Assembly: GCA_015956445.1 (NCBI GenBank)
Contig: WIUZ02000007.1
Coordinates: forward strand, 992,001-1,056,000
Source: Thelephora terrestris
Lineage: Eukaryota > Basidiomycota > Agaricomycetes > Thelephorales > Thelephoraceae
Direction: 5' to 3'
DNA length: 64,000 nucleotides
Notes under the pieces: model-generated
Told to the model about the DNA's origin: nothing
The model's input: only the letters and a program-made list of their open reading frames with translations
Database searches by the model: none
Translations under genes and position numbers: made by a program
Shown: in pieces, positions 47,408 to 59,261 of the stretch
Layout of the letters: every line of letters starts with the position of its first letter
Numbering within the stretch: the stretch's first letter is position 1

Positions 47408-48418
47408 TCAACTATCCGTTGGGTCACTTCCAGATTGAGCAGGTTGAAGCACAATTTCTGAGGGTTTACTACTGGCCGTGCCCTCCCATCCGAGCAGAGG
47501 TTCTCGCCCAGACTTCCCAACTCGTCTCTCAACCCGAGAGAAGAATTCTGGAGGAAGGAAACCGACCTCGTTGCCAGCTGTGAGGATTACGCCGTTCGCG
47601 GAAAGGTTGAACTTGTAGCCTGCGTCCATAGCCTTTTGAAGGTCTATGTAAATGAAGATATCGGCAGAGTTCCGCATGCCTGCACTGGAGTCAACGAAGC
47701 GTTATAATGGCTCAGGATGAGGGGCGTACCGCTGATGACGGTGTCCCCGGCGAGACCTTGAGCGATGTGGATATGGTTCCGGGTCATTCTTGACAGGCCT
47801 TGTTTCTCTGGAAATAGGTCAGGGCACGTATCATGTGTTATAGAGAGACGACTTGACATACCTATCGAAGCCCATGCCTTTCTGTTCGTGCCGTGTACTG
47901 CCATTGGGACTTCATCGGCCGATAAGATCTCTCTACTGTCTACTTCAACCGTCTGAGGTAGATCAGCTCGAGGAACACGTCGGGGATGGATGGGAGAATA
48001 CCTTCAAAGAATGACCTTGATTTGCACGGATGATCCAATGTGAAGGTACGCCATCCTGATCGACGTCCTGCACGAGGTGGTAACGTTGTTTGTTATCTTC
48101 TTTCACTATGGATTGCAAAGTCTCCAAGTTCAATTCCCTGAATTTTGGCTTGGCAAGCTGTTGCGTGGAAGAGATATGGTGTCAACGCATGGTATGCGCT
48201 GGGGATAAGAGCGAGTTGCTGACCAGATCGTTGACCAGGACGAATCCGTCCGGACGCATTGGTATGCCTTCCTTCTCAGCGCCATGCCTGAGCACAAAGC
48301 TTAGAGTTTTGGATAGGCGAGTCTTTGGATCATCCCTCGGGTTTCCCTTGAGCTTTGCCGAGGGCTGCTGTTGTGGTTTCCTGTCCTTCCGTTTCGTTTG
48401 CGTCGAATATTCGCTCAT
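47408..48418 (-). CDS. TPT1: tRNA 2'-phosphotransferase, copy A
   Basis: A multi-exon - strand gene, start chosen at the ATG complementary to 48416-48418 (MSEYSTQTKRKDRK). Exon 1 ends near 48224. Landmarks after splicing: RLSKTLSFVLRHGAEKEG, GIPMRPDGFVLVNDL, LAKPKFRELNLETLQSIV, QRYHLVQDVDQDGVPSHW, IIRANQGHSLK, AVHGTNRKAWASI, GLSRMTRNHIHIAQGL, MRNSADIFIYIDLQKAM, GYKFNLSANGVILTAGN, GFLPPEFFSRVERR. These carry the conserved R, H, R, R set of Tpt1/KptA enzymes (LRH, H of HGT, MTRNHIH, R of MRNSADIFIYID). Tpt1 removes the splice-junction 2'-phosphate of tRNA using NAD+, the last step of fungal tRNA splicing; it is essential in yeast. The stop at 47408 follows SGSDPTDS. Its 3' side is the original neighbour RTC4, but its 5' side is now retroelement sequence. 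Confidence 0.9.
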
Positions 48419-48552
48419 GATAGCCCTGCGTGTGTGATGCCTGGTGGAATGTGTACGAATGACTCTCGGTGTTTGTTTGACGAGAGTACCGAGCATAAAA
48501 CTCGAGGTGACCAAGATAGCCGCAGTGGCGAGTCGCACTGGCAGTTACAAAA
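47430..48552. repeat. 1123-bp direct repeat, left copy (TPT1 copy A)
   Basis: Matches 51469-52591 at a constant offset of 4039 bp with no insertions or deletions and about 15 substitutions, mostly transitions (about 98.7 % identity by eye). It covers nearly the whole TPT1 gene including introns, so it was copied as DNA and not from a spliced message. Left border near CCAGATTGAGC, right border near GTTACAAAA. Confidence 0.9.
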
Positions 48553-48554
48553 TT

Positions 48555-48662
48555 TCAAGGTCGCTACGATGCCGCTAGCTAGGAACAGACAGATATAGCG
48601 ATGAGTGAGAGGTTGGGTTAGGCCGAGCGATAGCTCGATCAGACGTGGAGGAGGAGCCGCTC
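48555..48662. repeat. 108-bp terminal direct repeat, outer copy of the DIRS-like element
   Basis: Pairs with 48933-49040 at a constant offset of 378 bp, about 8 differences. Contains a short palindrome CGAGC-GATA-GCTCG at 48624-48637. It abuts the 5' border of TPT1 copy A directly. Confidence 0.85.
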
Positions 48663-48932
48663 GGGAGGGAGGGATCCTCTTCCACGATTTGGAAACTCAC
48701 ACACTGTACCTGAATGTCAACACCGTTTGTCTGGAACCAAACCCAATGTATCCGTCAGGGGCGGGAGAGGCGGGATAAGAGAAACGTATGATAGCAGAGT
48801 AGAGGAGTATACAGTATACAGAAAACGGAAGAAGGGATGAGCCGACAGAAAACCCGATCGCTCTCCCTACTCCCTTGGACGCTCGGTGCGACTTCGGCCC
48901 GGCTGCGCGAGGGCTCGTCTCACCTATCCCAT

Positions 48933-49040
48933 CCAAGGTCGCTACAATGCCGCTAGCTAGGAACAGACAGATACAGCAATGAGTGAGAGGTTAGGCTAGG
49001 CCGAGCGATAGCTCGGTCAGACGTGGAGGAGGAGCCGCTC
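48933..49040. repeat. 108-bp terminal direct repeat, inner copy of the DIRS-like element
   Basis: Inner partner of 48555-48662, next to the recombinase region. The palindrome CCGAGC-GATA-GCTCGG is at 49001-49016. A second palindrome CCCGCTA-TC-TAGCGGG follows at 49050-49065. Such repeats are thought to support circular intermediates in this family. Confidence 0.85.
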
Positions 49041-51468
49041 ACCCAACCACCCGCTATCTAGCGGGACACGGCGACTCCTCGCCGTTCCCCAACCTCCAGT
49101 TACCGTTCCTGGATATTCCCCATGTGGGTAGACACAACGTGCTCGAAGCCGTGTATGTAAGCCTCAAAAGCGTTTGATTTCCACCGTCCCGCCACCCGCA
49201 CAATCTCCGGGTTCACCTTCTGGGCCAGGTAAAACGACGCCCCTCCTATGCGAAAGGAACGGCCAAAGGTAGAGTTCCACCCTTCTGCTCCAGAATTTCG
49301 TTGATCCTCTCCATCGCCGTCTTCTTTACCAGCGGCCGGATACTTCCGTGCTGGTCCATCCAGGAAAACAGCGGAGCTTGCAGATCAGCCTTGGTGACCT
49401 CGCACATGTTGCGCAGAGCATCCAACGAACACAAATCTCCTTGATTCGCAAGGAAAATGGACTGCTTTTCCCCAGGCTTAGCCGTCTTGGCCTTTGGGAG
49501 GTCAATTCGTGCATATGGGACGCCCTTGAGATCGTGGCCACGGAATAGCGACTTGAAGGAGGCAGGTAGACGGTCTTGCTCTGGAACCTGAAATATGTCG
49601 CAAAAGATGTGAAACTTTCGCAGCCCGGCACCATAGCTAGCCTGGTCCGAAAGGGAAGATTAGGAGGCTACCCGAGCAAGGAACGCAATGACCGGGTGGT
49701 CAATCGTTGCTGGAGGGCTGGGATTCACCCCGCGCCACTGACTCGTGCGATGCTGGGCCGGGCAGTGTGGTCGTAGAGGGGAATCACGTAGGGGGAGTCT
49801 GGGTTGCGAGTGCGTCATCATAAAGACATTAACAGCCTGCTGAGGGAAGGGGGTAGGTCGAAGGTAATCTTGGCTGTCACCGACGGATAACCAGCCAAGA
49901 AGGCGGTGATATCGCCCCGCGACAGTGCGTCGGAAATGTTGTCTTGGCTCGCAACGAGTTTGCCGTGTAACGTCAGGCCAGACGAGGCAAGCAGAAGGTG
50001 AATACGTTTCAGCACCTGATTCATCTGGTGAGACCTGCTGCGCCCCTTCTTCAGTATGTCCACGACCCCAGAGTTGTCCGAGCGAACCAGGAGATGATTA
50101 TGATCGAGCTGACGAGTGACTCGGGATCCCAAGTGGAGTACTGCAAGGAGGCCGAGTTCGATTGCCACCACCTCTGCCCATCCGATGTTGAACTCCGACC
50201 CCGCACCCGGTTGAAATCCTGGGGCCCAACGCCATGCTGCCCAGTACCTTCCAACTACTATCCCTACTCCGAATGACGTGCTCGCATCTCCCCACCAACC
50301 TATGTCCTCCGGTTCCGTGTATGACAGAGGGGCTGACCTCGGGAGCATGCTGAGAAGATCCATGACCCATCGTAAGTCCTTTACCAGTGCTGACGGAGGA
50401 TGGTGACGAGAGTGATTGCTCGTGCACGAGTCGGAGAACTTCTTGATCGAAGGGAGGAACGGTCGAATCAGCCTGAAGAGTGACGACATATAGACGAGTT
50501 TTCCGTGAAGGGTCTCTGCTTCCCGCGCCGTGAACCTTGCTCCCTGTCCGATCCAAGAAGATAGGAGGCTCCGGCAGGCGACGAGTTTGTGATCTGGCAT
50601 CGACACGCTCCTGTTCCGAAGGTCCCAATCGTACCCCAAGTAACGTTGGACCGTGTTGAACGGCCTGAGTTTCTTGGTGCTCCACGGAACCCCATGCTTC
50701 CCTGTCAGAACCATAAAGTCTGTTTCCGTCGAGTGCTGATGAGGAAGCCTGGTGACAAAGAAGTCATCTACCCACTTGACCATTGGGCCGAATCGCTTGC
50801 TGGCGTCGTGTATCGCCACAAGCATATCGGCTACCGAACCAAACACCCCTGCACTCGATGCTATACCAAATGCCACTGCTCTGTCCACATACACCTTCCC
50901 TTCCCAGAACAAGCAAAGTGCCCATTGTTGATCCGGAGAAACCGGGATGAGTCTGTAAGCTGCGGAAATGTCAAACGTTGCCGCGTCGCAACCGTCTGGA
51001 AGCGCGAGAATTAACTCGGCCGTTTTGTCGAAGGTACCCCATGCGGTGGGGAAATCATCAGAATCAATAGAAAAATTGACGGAATGGCGATGCGGTTCGT
51101 TCCTGGGAAAAGAGAAGTCCTGAATAAGACGAAAAGAATCGGCCTTCGGGATAAGACCGAGAGGAGAAGTGCGAAACGGGCCAATTCGGGATTCCAAGTC
51201 AAGCGGCGTGTACCCTTCGGAGTAACGTCCAGCTGCGATTTCAGAAGCAATGTAATCAGAAATGAACTGTGGGCTTCTGCTGCAAGAGCCATGATTTTTG
51301 TCGATAGTCGTTATCCGCCCCCGAGTGTCCGCCTTTATCCCCACATCAAAACCTCTCCTCAACCCATCAATTATGTGCGACCACCGTTCGAAAATGCCTA
51401 AACTTTTGAGTTCGTCCTCCAAGCCATCTGCGTCCAGTGGGGTCGTGACGCGACGCGGGTCAGAGGCA

Positions 51469-52457
51469 CCAGATTGAGCAGGTTGAAGAATAATTTCTGA
51501 GGGTTTACTACTGGCCATGCCCTCCCATCCGAGCAGAGGTTCTCGCCCAGACTTCCCGACTCGTCTCTCAACCCGAGAGAAGAATTCTGGAGGAAGGAAA
51601 CCGACCTCGTTGCCAGCTGTGAGGATTACGCCGTTCGCGGAAAGGTTGAACTTGTAGCCTGCGTCCATAGCTTTTTGAAGGTCTATGTAAATGAAGATAT
51701 CGGCAGAGTTCCGCATGCCTGCATCGGAGTCAACGAAGCGTTATAATGGCTCAGGATGAGGGGCGTACCGCTGATGACGGTGTCCCCGGCGAGACCTTGA
51801 GCGATGTGGATATGGTTCCGGGTCATTCTTGACAGGCCTTGTTTCTCTGGAAATAGGTCAGGGCACGTATCATGTGTTATAGAGAGACGACTTGACATAC
51901 CTATCGAAGCCCATGCCTTTCTGTTCGTGCCGTGTACTGCCATTGGGACTTCATCGGCCGATAAGATCTCTCTACTGTCTACTTCAACCATCTGAGGTAG
52001 ATCAGCTCGAGGAACACGTCAGGGATGGATGGGAGAATACCTTCAAAGAATGACCTTGATTTGCACGGATGATCCAATGTGAAGGTACGCCATCCTGATC
52101 GACGTCCTGCACGAGGTGGTAACGTTGTTTGTTATCTTCTTTCACTATGGATTGCAAAGTCTCCAAGTTCAATTCCCTGAATTTTGGCTTGGCAAGCTGT
52201 TGCGTGGAAGAGATACGATGTCAATGCATGGTATGCGCTGGGGATAAGAGCGAGTTGCTGACCAGATCGTTGACCAGGACGAATCCGTCCGGACGCATTG
52301 GTATGCCTTCCTTCTCAGCGCCATGCCTGAGCACAAAGCTTAGAGTTTTGGATAGGCGAGTCTTTGGATCATCCCTCGGGTTTCCCTTGAGCTTTGCCGA
52401 GGGCTGCTGTTGTGGTTTCCTGTCCTTCCGTTTCGTTTGCGTCGAATATTCGCTCAT
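51469..52457 (-). CDS. TPT1: tRNA 2'-phosphotransferase, copy B (3' end runs into retroelement)
   Basis: Second copy of TPT1 with the same exon pattern as 47408-48418; the start is at the ATG complementary to 52455-52457. All catalytic segments (LRHGAEKEG, AVHGTNRKAW, MTRNHIHIAQGL, MRNSADIFIYID) are intact and unchanged by the few substitutions. Upstream it keeps a normal 239-bp divergent promoter shared with APP1, so it is probably the better-expressed copy. Downstream, the match to copy A ends at 51469, just before where copy A has its own stop, and the open frame continues into the retroelement's reverse-transcriptase region. The transcript may therefore lack the normal end and 3' UTR, unless polyadenylation happens inside the element. 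Cells would have at least one proper promoter (B) and one proper 3' end (A), but not on the same copy. Confidence 0.85.
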
Positions 52458-52591
52458 GATAGCCCTGCGTGTGTGATGCCTGGTGGAATGTGTACGAATG
52501 ACTCTCGGTGTTTGTTTGACGAGAGTACCGAGCATAAAACTCGAGGTGACCGAGATAGCCGCAGTGGCGAGTCGCACTGCCAGTCACAAAA
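51469..52591. repeat. 1123-bp direct repeat, right copy (TPT1 copy B)
   Basis: Partner of 47430-48552; see that entry. The right border (52591) lies in what should be the 5' UTR or promoter of TPT1, the left border (51469) at the end of its coding region. Confidence 0.9.
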
Positions 52592-52696
52592 GAGATCGCC
52601 AGGACCACGGGCGTTGCGCGGGCACACCGCCGCGATCATGCTGATTTCGCACTCTCGCCTCCCTGACTCTGCCCACCTACTAGACTCTGACCTCCA
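52458..52696. promoter_or_regulatory. Divergent promoter of TPT1 copy B and APP1
   Basis: 239 bp between outward-facing start codons. The outer 105 bp (52592-52696) are not present upstream of TPT1 copy A, so copy A lacks this part of the promoter. An in-frame, basic extension upstream of the chosen TPT1 start (with MLGTLVKQTPRVIR) overlaps this region. Confidence 0.6.
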
Positions 52697-55087
52697 ATGT
52701 CTGGAGACATGCAGAACTGGCGGCCGCTCCTATCATCTGCGACCAACAAACTAAATTCCTTCAAAGGATATCTCGCTTCGAAAGATCCTCGACCACTCAC
52801 CCCAGGTTCGTCATTAGCGCCACCTCGAGGTGGAGGCGATTATTCCAACCCTGAAGCTGGCCCGGGACCGGCAACCAAACAGTCCTGGACACAGTGGGCA
52901 GGCGACAAGCTGAGGCGGAATAACCAATTGCCAGGGGGGAACACGAACGTTGTGGAGAAGGTCACACTGTTCCCTGGGTGGGCAGCTCGCAGGTTGCGTC
53001 AGCCTTCTGCAGATGAGGGTACGAGAGCCTCATCCAGTTTTCTGTACCGTTTTCCTAAACACTTTTTGTAGAAACTCATTTCGATGCAGAGGTTTATGTT
53101 TCAGGATTCGCCTCAAGGCTCAACAATCCAGAGTTTATGTCGCGGTCGCAAAGAGCATTCTTGAGGTTAGCAAAGGGTGCGTGCCCCTCCGAAGACCCGA
53201 CAACTCGTAAATTTCAACTTCATCGTAGGATACGCTTCCCTCCCGAAACTGCGGGACGAGACCCAGGCAGGCCAGGCTCCCTCACCCCCGTCGGACATGG
53301 ATATGGAAGACCTCGAAGAACATTTCAGGACGAGTAATTTTGATAGCCCACCGTCAGACGCCTCTTCTGTCGTTGGCACCCCGCTCCGCCGCACCCCTTC
53401 GAACTCATCACAATCTTCCTCATCTTCTGAAACCCGACCCATAGAACGTGTGCCTTTCGCGGCTAGAAACATTCAGGAGCTTCATGCCAACCTCGAGCGG
53501 CGACTGATGCCGTTCTGGTCGTCAACACTCTCCAATAGGACTGTCCGACTATCACTATACGCTTCTGAGGAGGCGGCTTCTATAGCGCAAGCTCTGGGAG
53601 ATGAAGTCTCTGACTTTGACCAACCCAAGTTACGACCCATTGATTCTCGGAAGGTGATCACAGCCCAGGATGGATCGTTCCAGATCAAGTTCGGCGTTCC
53701 TTGGGATGTCCTATGCAAGCACCCCGATGGTATACAGGTGGCCCTTGGAAACGTGACGACAGAACACGACTTCTTCGTCATCGCGGAACTCCTCTCGCCA
53801 CCCCCTCCGCAATGCACGTCTGCAGAGCCACGACCGGTTCCGGCTAAAGATACCCCGGTCTTCAGAGTACAGATCAAGATCCCACTCTCATTTACCCCTC
53901 TGCGAGTGATTTCAGACATCGACGACACTGTAAAAATGGCGAACGTGTTAGCCGGCGCACGGGCGATCTTTTACACGGTTTTCGTTCAAAACCTTGTGGA
54001 AATAGTCATTCCTGGTATGGGCGATTGGTACACCAAGATGTGGCAACGGGGAGCCCGCTTCCATTATGTGGTTCGTCCTTCCGTTCTTGGTTGTATGGGA
54101 TTGGGAGTAAAACCATCTCTAGTCCAACGGGCCATTTGAGATCCTTCCCATCCTCAACGAGTTCTTCCCACTTGCGAAACTCCCATCAGGTTCGACGATT
54201 GGCTACACCGGTTTTCGCTCCCTAACCGAATTTTTGGTGTAGGATCCATCAAACTGCGTTCCTATGCAGGACGGTCACTGTTTAACGGCTTCCTTTCTGC
54301 TCCTGCGGCTCGGAAACGCCAGGGAGTGATAGATATTCTTAATAACTTTCCCGAGTCCCAATTCATCCTCGTTGGTGATAGCGGTGAACAGGATATGGAA
54401 CTTTACGCGACGGTCGCGATGGAACGGCCTCAACAAATCCTGGCGATTTTTATCAGAGACGCTCGTGGCCCTTTGAACGGAGAAAAGCCCCAGCCTGTCG
54501 AGGATCCCACTGGTGCTGGCGCATGTCTTCGGTGGTCAAATTATCCTCAGCGTTCAGATTCCAGCGGGAGCACGAAATCATTTCTTCAGATATCTCGTGG
54601 GGCTTCTAACGACACGACATCGGTTCAACCCACGATGACGCCCGGTCCAAGTGCTTCCTACCAGAATCGACAACCTCCTACCCCCCACAACAAGCGCCAG
54701 GGCTCTTTGGATTATTTTAGTCAACGCGGTCCTTCTTCCCCCGCTCCCTGTAACTCCAACGACAGCGGCTCTGTTCATCGGCTCGTACGCTCGCCGTCCC
54801 AAGAGGAGCCGTCGACAGGAGAAATCGATACATCCGTTGGGCTCGGCCCGAAACCAGCGAAGATGTCCGATGCGGAGTGGAAACGGCTGGAACTGCAGGC
54901 GCGGGTCGATAGGGCGAGGGTGAACATTCCTCAGACCGTGAAGTTCAGGTTGTTCGTGAACCCGGAGGAGTGCGTGGAGGCGTTCGAGGTATTGGATCAG
55001 CTTAATAAGAATCCTACGGTCAAGGTAGGCCGGGATCCTCCAACCAATGCCCAATCAGATCCTTGGGGAAACTTGGTAGATGTATGA
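52697..55087 (+). CDS. APP1: Phosphatidate phosphatase APP1 (actin patch protein 1)
   Basis: A + strand gene with several introns; the ATG at 52697 gives SGDMQNWRPLLSSATNKLN. The N-terminal region contains KVTLFPGWAARRL and VYVSGFASRL-like residues. The phosphatase core has PLRVISDIDDTVKMANVL, the DxDxT motif of the HAD-like DUF2183 family, followed by EIVIPGMGDWYTKMWQRGA and after introns EILPILNEFFP, SIKLRSYAGRSLFNGFL, KRQGVIDILNNFPESQFIL and VGDSGEQDMELYATVA. The C-terminal tail is S/P-rich with a DAEWKRLELQARV helix. Yeast App1 is an Mg2+-dependent phosphatidate phosphatase of actin patches that acts during endocytosis. The catalytic residues are present, so activity is likely. Confidence 0.92.
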
Positions 55088-55329
55088 TTTTCTTGGAGGC
55101 GTTGTACCAAGAGGTGCCGTGTACTAAGATTTTGTATCTGAGCGAAACAGATTTATTTGTGGCGTTAAGTCACCGCACTAAATTTGTCGTCGAGAGGACC
55201 TAGCACTGCCTGCTTCGCTTCACAAGGGAATATTGGCTGTGGTTCACGCCGATAGCGAACAATACAGATTAGGTGCAGGTATCGATTAATAATGACAAGG
55301 ACAGAGAAGCACAGGCGAAGAGCAGGAAG

Positions 55330-56153
55330 TCATGATTGTGAATCCTTGACCAACTTCTCGATGCTCTCTAAAAGATTCAACATCTCCTATAAAGTGAGGT
55401 TGCTTAGCAAGGCTATATGCTGGGATCTGGCGGGAACGCACGGTGTTGTTGGGCTCGAACTGCAGGCCAACCTTGACTGCATCCCGTGCTTCCTCGTACT
55501 CGTGCAAGGCGATGAGGGCCTTGGCTTTGCGAAAATGGCCCTTGTTCCATTGACGCTTAAGATTGATAACGTGTTCAGCATCTACGAGTGCGCTGAGGAA
55601 GTCGCCTGCTTCCAGGAAGGTGACGGAACGGTTCGAGAGGACGGTTGCCAGTTCCTCCCTCATAACCTGATTCGACTCCCAAAGCGGTCGCTGCACGGCG
55701 ATGCTAGCAGCCATGGTGTACCGCTGGAGAGCAAGCTCGTACTTTTTGGCTTTGAACATGGTCTAGATATGCTACTTGAATACTTGAGGTTAATGACGTG
55801 ACATAACAAGTCGGACACACATTTCCTTCCTCTTTGGTTCCGTTGATTACCTGCGAAAGTTTCTGCGAGACGACAGTCGGGGGTGGCGGGCATCGAAGGC
55901 TTTGGTTTGTCGCCAACAGTTTGGTGAGCCTGTTCAGGCGAGTGAAGTCCAGGCCGTTCTCCTCATCGGCCTCCTCGGAGTTTGCACCCGAAAGTACAGA
56001 GTTGCCATCTGGACCGCCGAGTTTGAGATTCACTGGTTTAAAGTCAGAGTCGATGATTGCCTGGAGAACCGGGTCTGGGGGAGGCTGCACCATCATCTGG
56101 GGTTGAGCCATCTCGTGGATGTTCGCAAACAAGCGTGGCACCTGCGTGTCCAT
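55330..56153 (-). CDS. SEC72: SEC72-like TPR subunit of the ER translocon
   Basis: A - strand gene with introns, ATG complementary to 56151-56153 (MDTQVPRLFANIHEMAQPQ). The first part holds PPPDPVLQAIIDSDFKPVNL and DFTRLNRLTKLLATNQSLRC with CPPPPTVVSQKLSQ. After an intron, the TPR region reads MFKAKKYELALQRYTMAAS, VMREELATVLSNRSVTFLE, DFLSALVDAEHVINLKRQW, NKGHFRKAKALIALHEYEE and DAVKVGLQFEPNN. A final exon gives EMLNLLESIEKLVKDSQS and the stop. Three TPR motifs with this N-terminal segment fit Sec72, the cytosolic part of the Sec63 complex that helps post-translational protein import into the ER. A related TPR cochaperone is possible. The start is 236 bp from the divergent DED1 gene. Confidence 0.75.
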
Positions 56154-56389
56154 TGAATGTTTCCTTATTGGGCGAACGAGGACCCCGTAAACTATTCTCC
56201 TGATCGGGAAGGGGGTGGCCGGGGTCTCCCGCCAATTAGTCAGCAAGGGCTTTGTTTTTTTTTCCGGTTCTCTCTTTCTCTCTTCTGCAACGGTGATCAT
56301 CACCAAGAAACCGACTCTTCATATCCTCTGTCTCCCTTAGACAAAACAAAGTTTTTACTCACAAACCCCGTCAAAAGTATCCGCTTAAT
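56154..56389. promoter_or_regulatory. Divergent promoter of SEC72-like gene and DED1
   Basis: 236 bp between outward-facing start codons with a strong C/T-rich tract (TTTTTTTTT and CTCTCTTTCTCTCT near 56250-56290) that reads as a typical fungal core promoter for the + strand gene. Confidence 0.6.
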
Positions 56390-58499
<2,110 letters not shown>

Positions 58500-59261
58500 A
58501 CCACACCACCGATGCCGGTCAAGCCAAACCTTGGGTCCCCACTCACTCAACCCACCGGCATCATCCAACAAGTTTCCCCTTTCCCTTATCACCTCTCAGT
58601 TTTCTTCGGCTCGTTTCCTGGACTTTGTGCGCTGCTCTCATGACTCATCGTTGGCTTTGTCTCGTTGCTCATCTGCTCATTGGTTGTTTGTTTTGGCCCT
58701 ATCATTATTGCCCTGTCCTTTCAGTAATCTGGCGTGCATACTTTCACCTTCTTTCGTCTCTTGTTTGTCTGGCATCCACACTCTTCCGCACTCCCCATAC
58801 TTTTCCTCTCTGCCCGCCTTTTTATGATCTTCTAATTCCTAGACGTCTTCGGGGCCTTTTATGATTATGAGCAGTATTATTGTTACACCTTTCGTCGGTC
58901 GACGTTTCGCGATACCCGCTTTTCCTTTGCGTCACGCAGTCGAACGTTGTTATATCTTCCCCTAGTAGCATCACGAGGCAATCTGTTGTATAGAGCATCG
59001 CATACACTCGCATTTCTGTACTTACTACTCTATAAACCACATGTCTTTTTTCTGTCCGGTTCTTACGGGATCGATCGCATTGGGGTTCGTCACGGTTAGC
59101 TATCCCGTTCAGGGTTTGCGCTATCATCTTTTTGAAGCGATACCACCACGTCCTGAAAGACTTGGGTGGGATCAAAGAGAAAATCGTACACAAATCCAAG
59201 CGCAAATCCTCCGTTTATTCCATCGAATATCATTTTTCGCACCTTTTCCTTCAAAGCGGTT
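58500..59261. other. 3' UTR of DED1 and promoter of the next gene
   Basis: T/C-rich sequence after the DED1 stop is consistent with a long 3' UTR. The promoter of the gene at 59262 should lie in the last few hundred bases. An open frame runs on the + strand through the G-rich tail of DED1, but it is a shadow of that low-complexity sequence. Confidence 0.5.

Larger units (their letters stand above)
48553..51468 (-). mobile_element. DIRS-like tyrosine-recombinase retroelement fossil
   Basis: An element of about 2.9 kb on the - strand, between the two TPT1 copies. Parts in its own reading direction: reverse transcriptase with RNase H-like region (about 51468-49818), tyrosine recombinase region (about 49800-49046), and a 3' end with two 108-bp direct repeats (48933-49040 and 48555-48662) separated by about 270 bp. 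RT landmarks are FDISAAYRLIPV and KWVDDFF; RNase H-like ones are GWWGDAS and VRSDNSGVV. Split direct repeats at the 3' end are as in PAT/Ngaro-type DIRS elements, but no matching repeat is seen at its 5' end. It looks broken, with a few breaks in total including the missing 5' terminus. The repeats are about 93 % alike and the flanking TPT1 copies about 99 %, so the arrangement looks recent. Family assignment rests on these motifs only. Confidence 0.85.
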
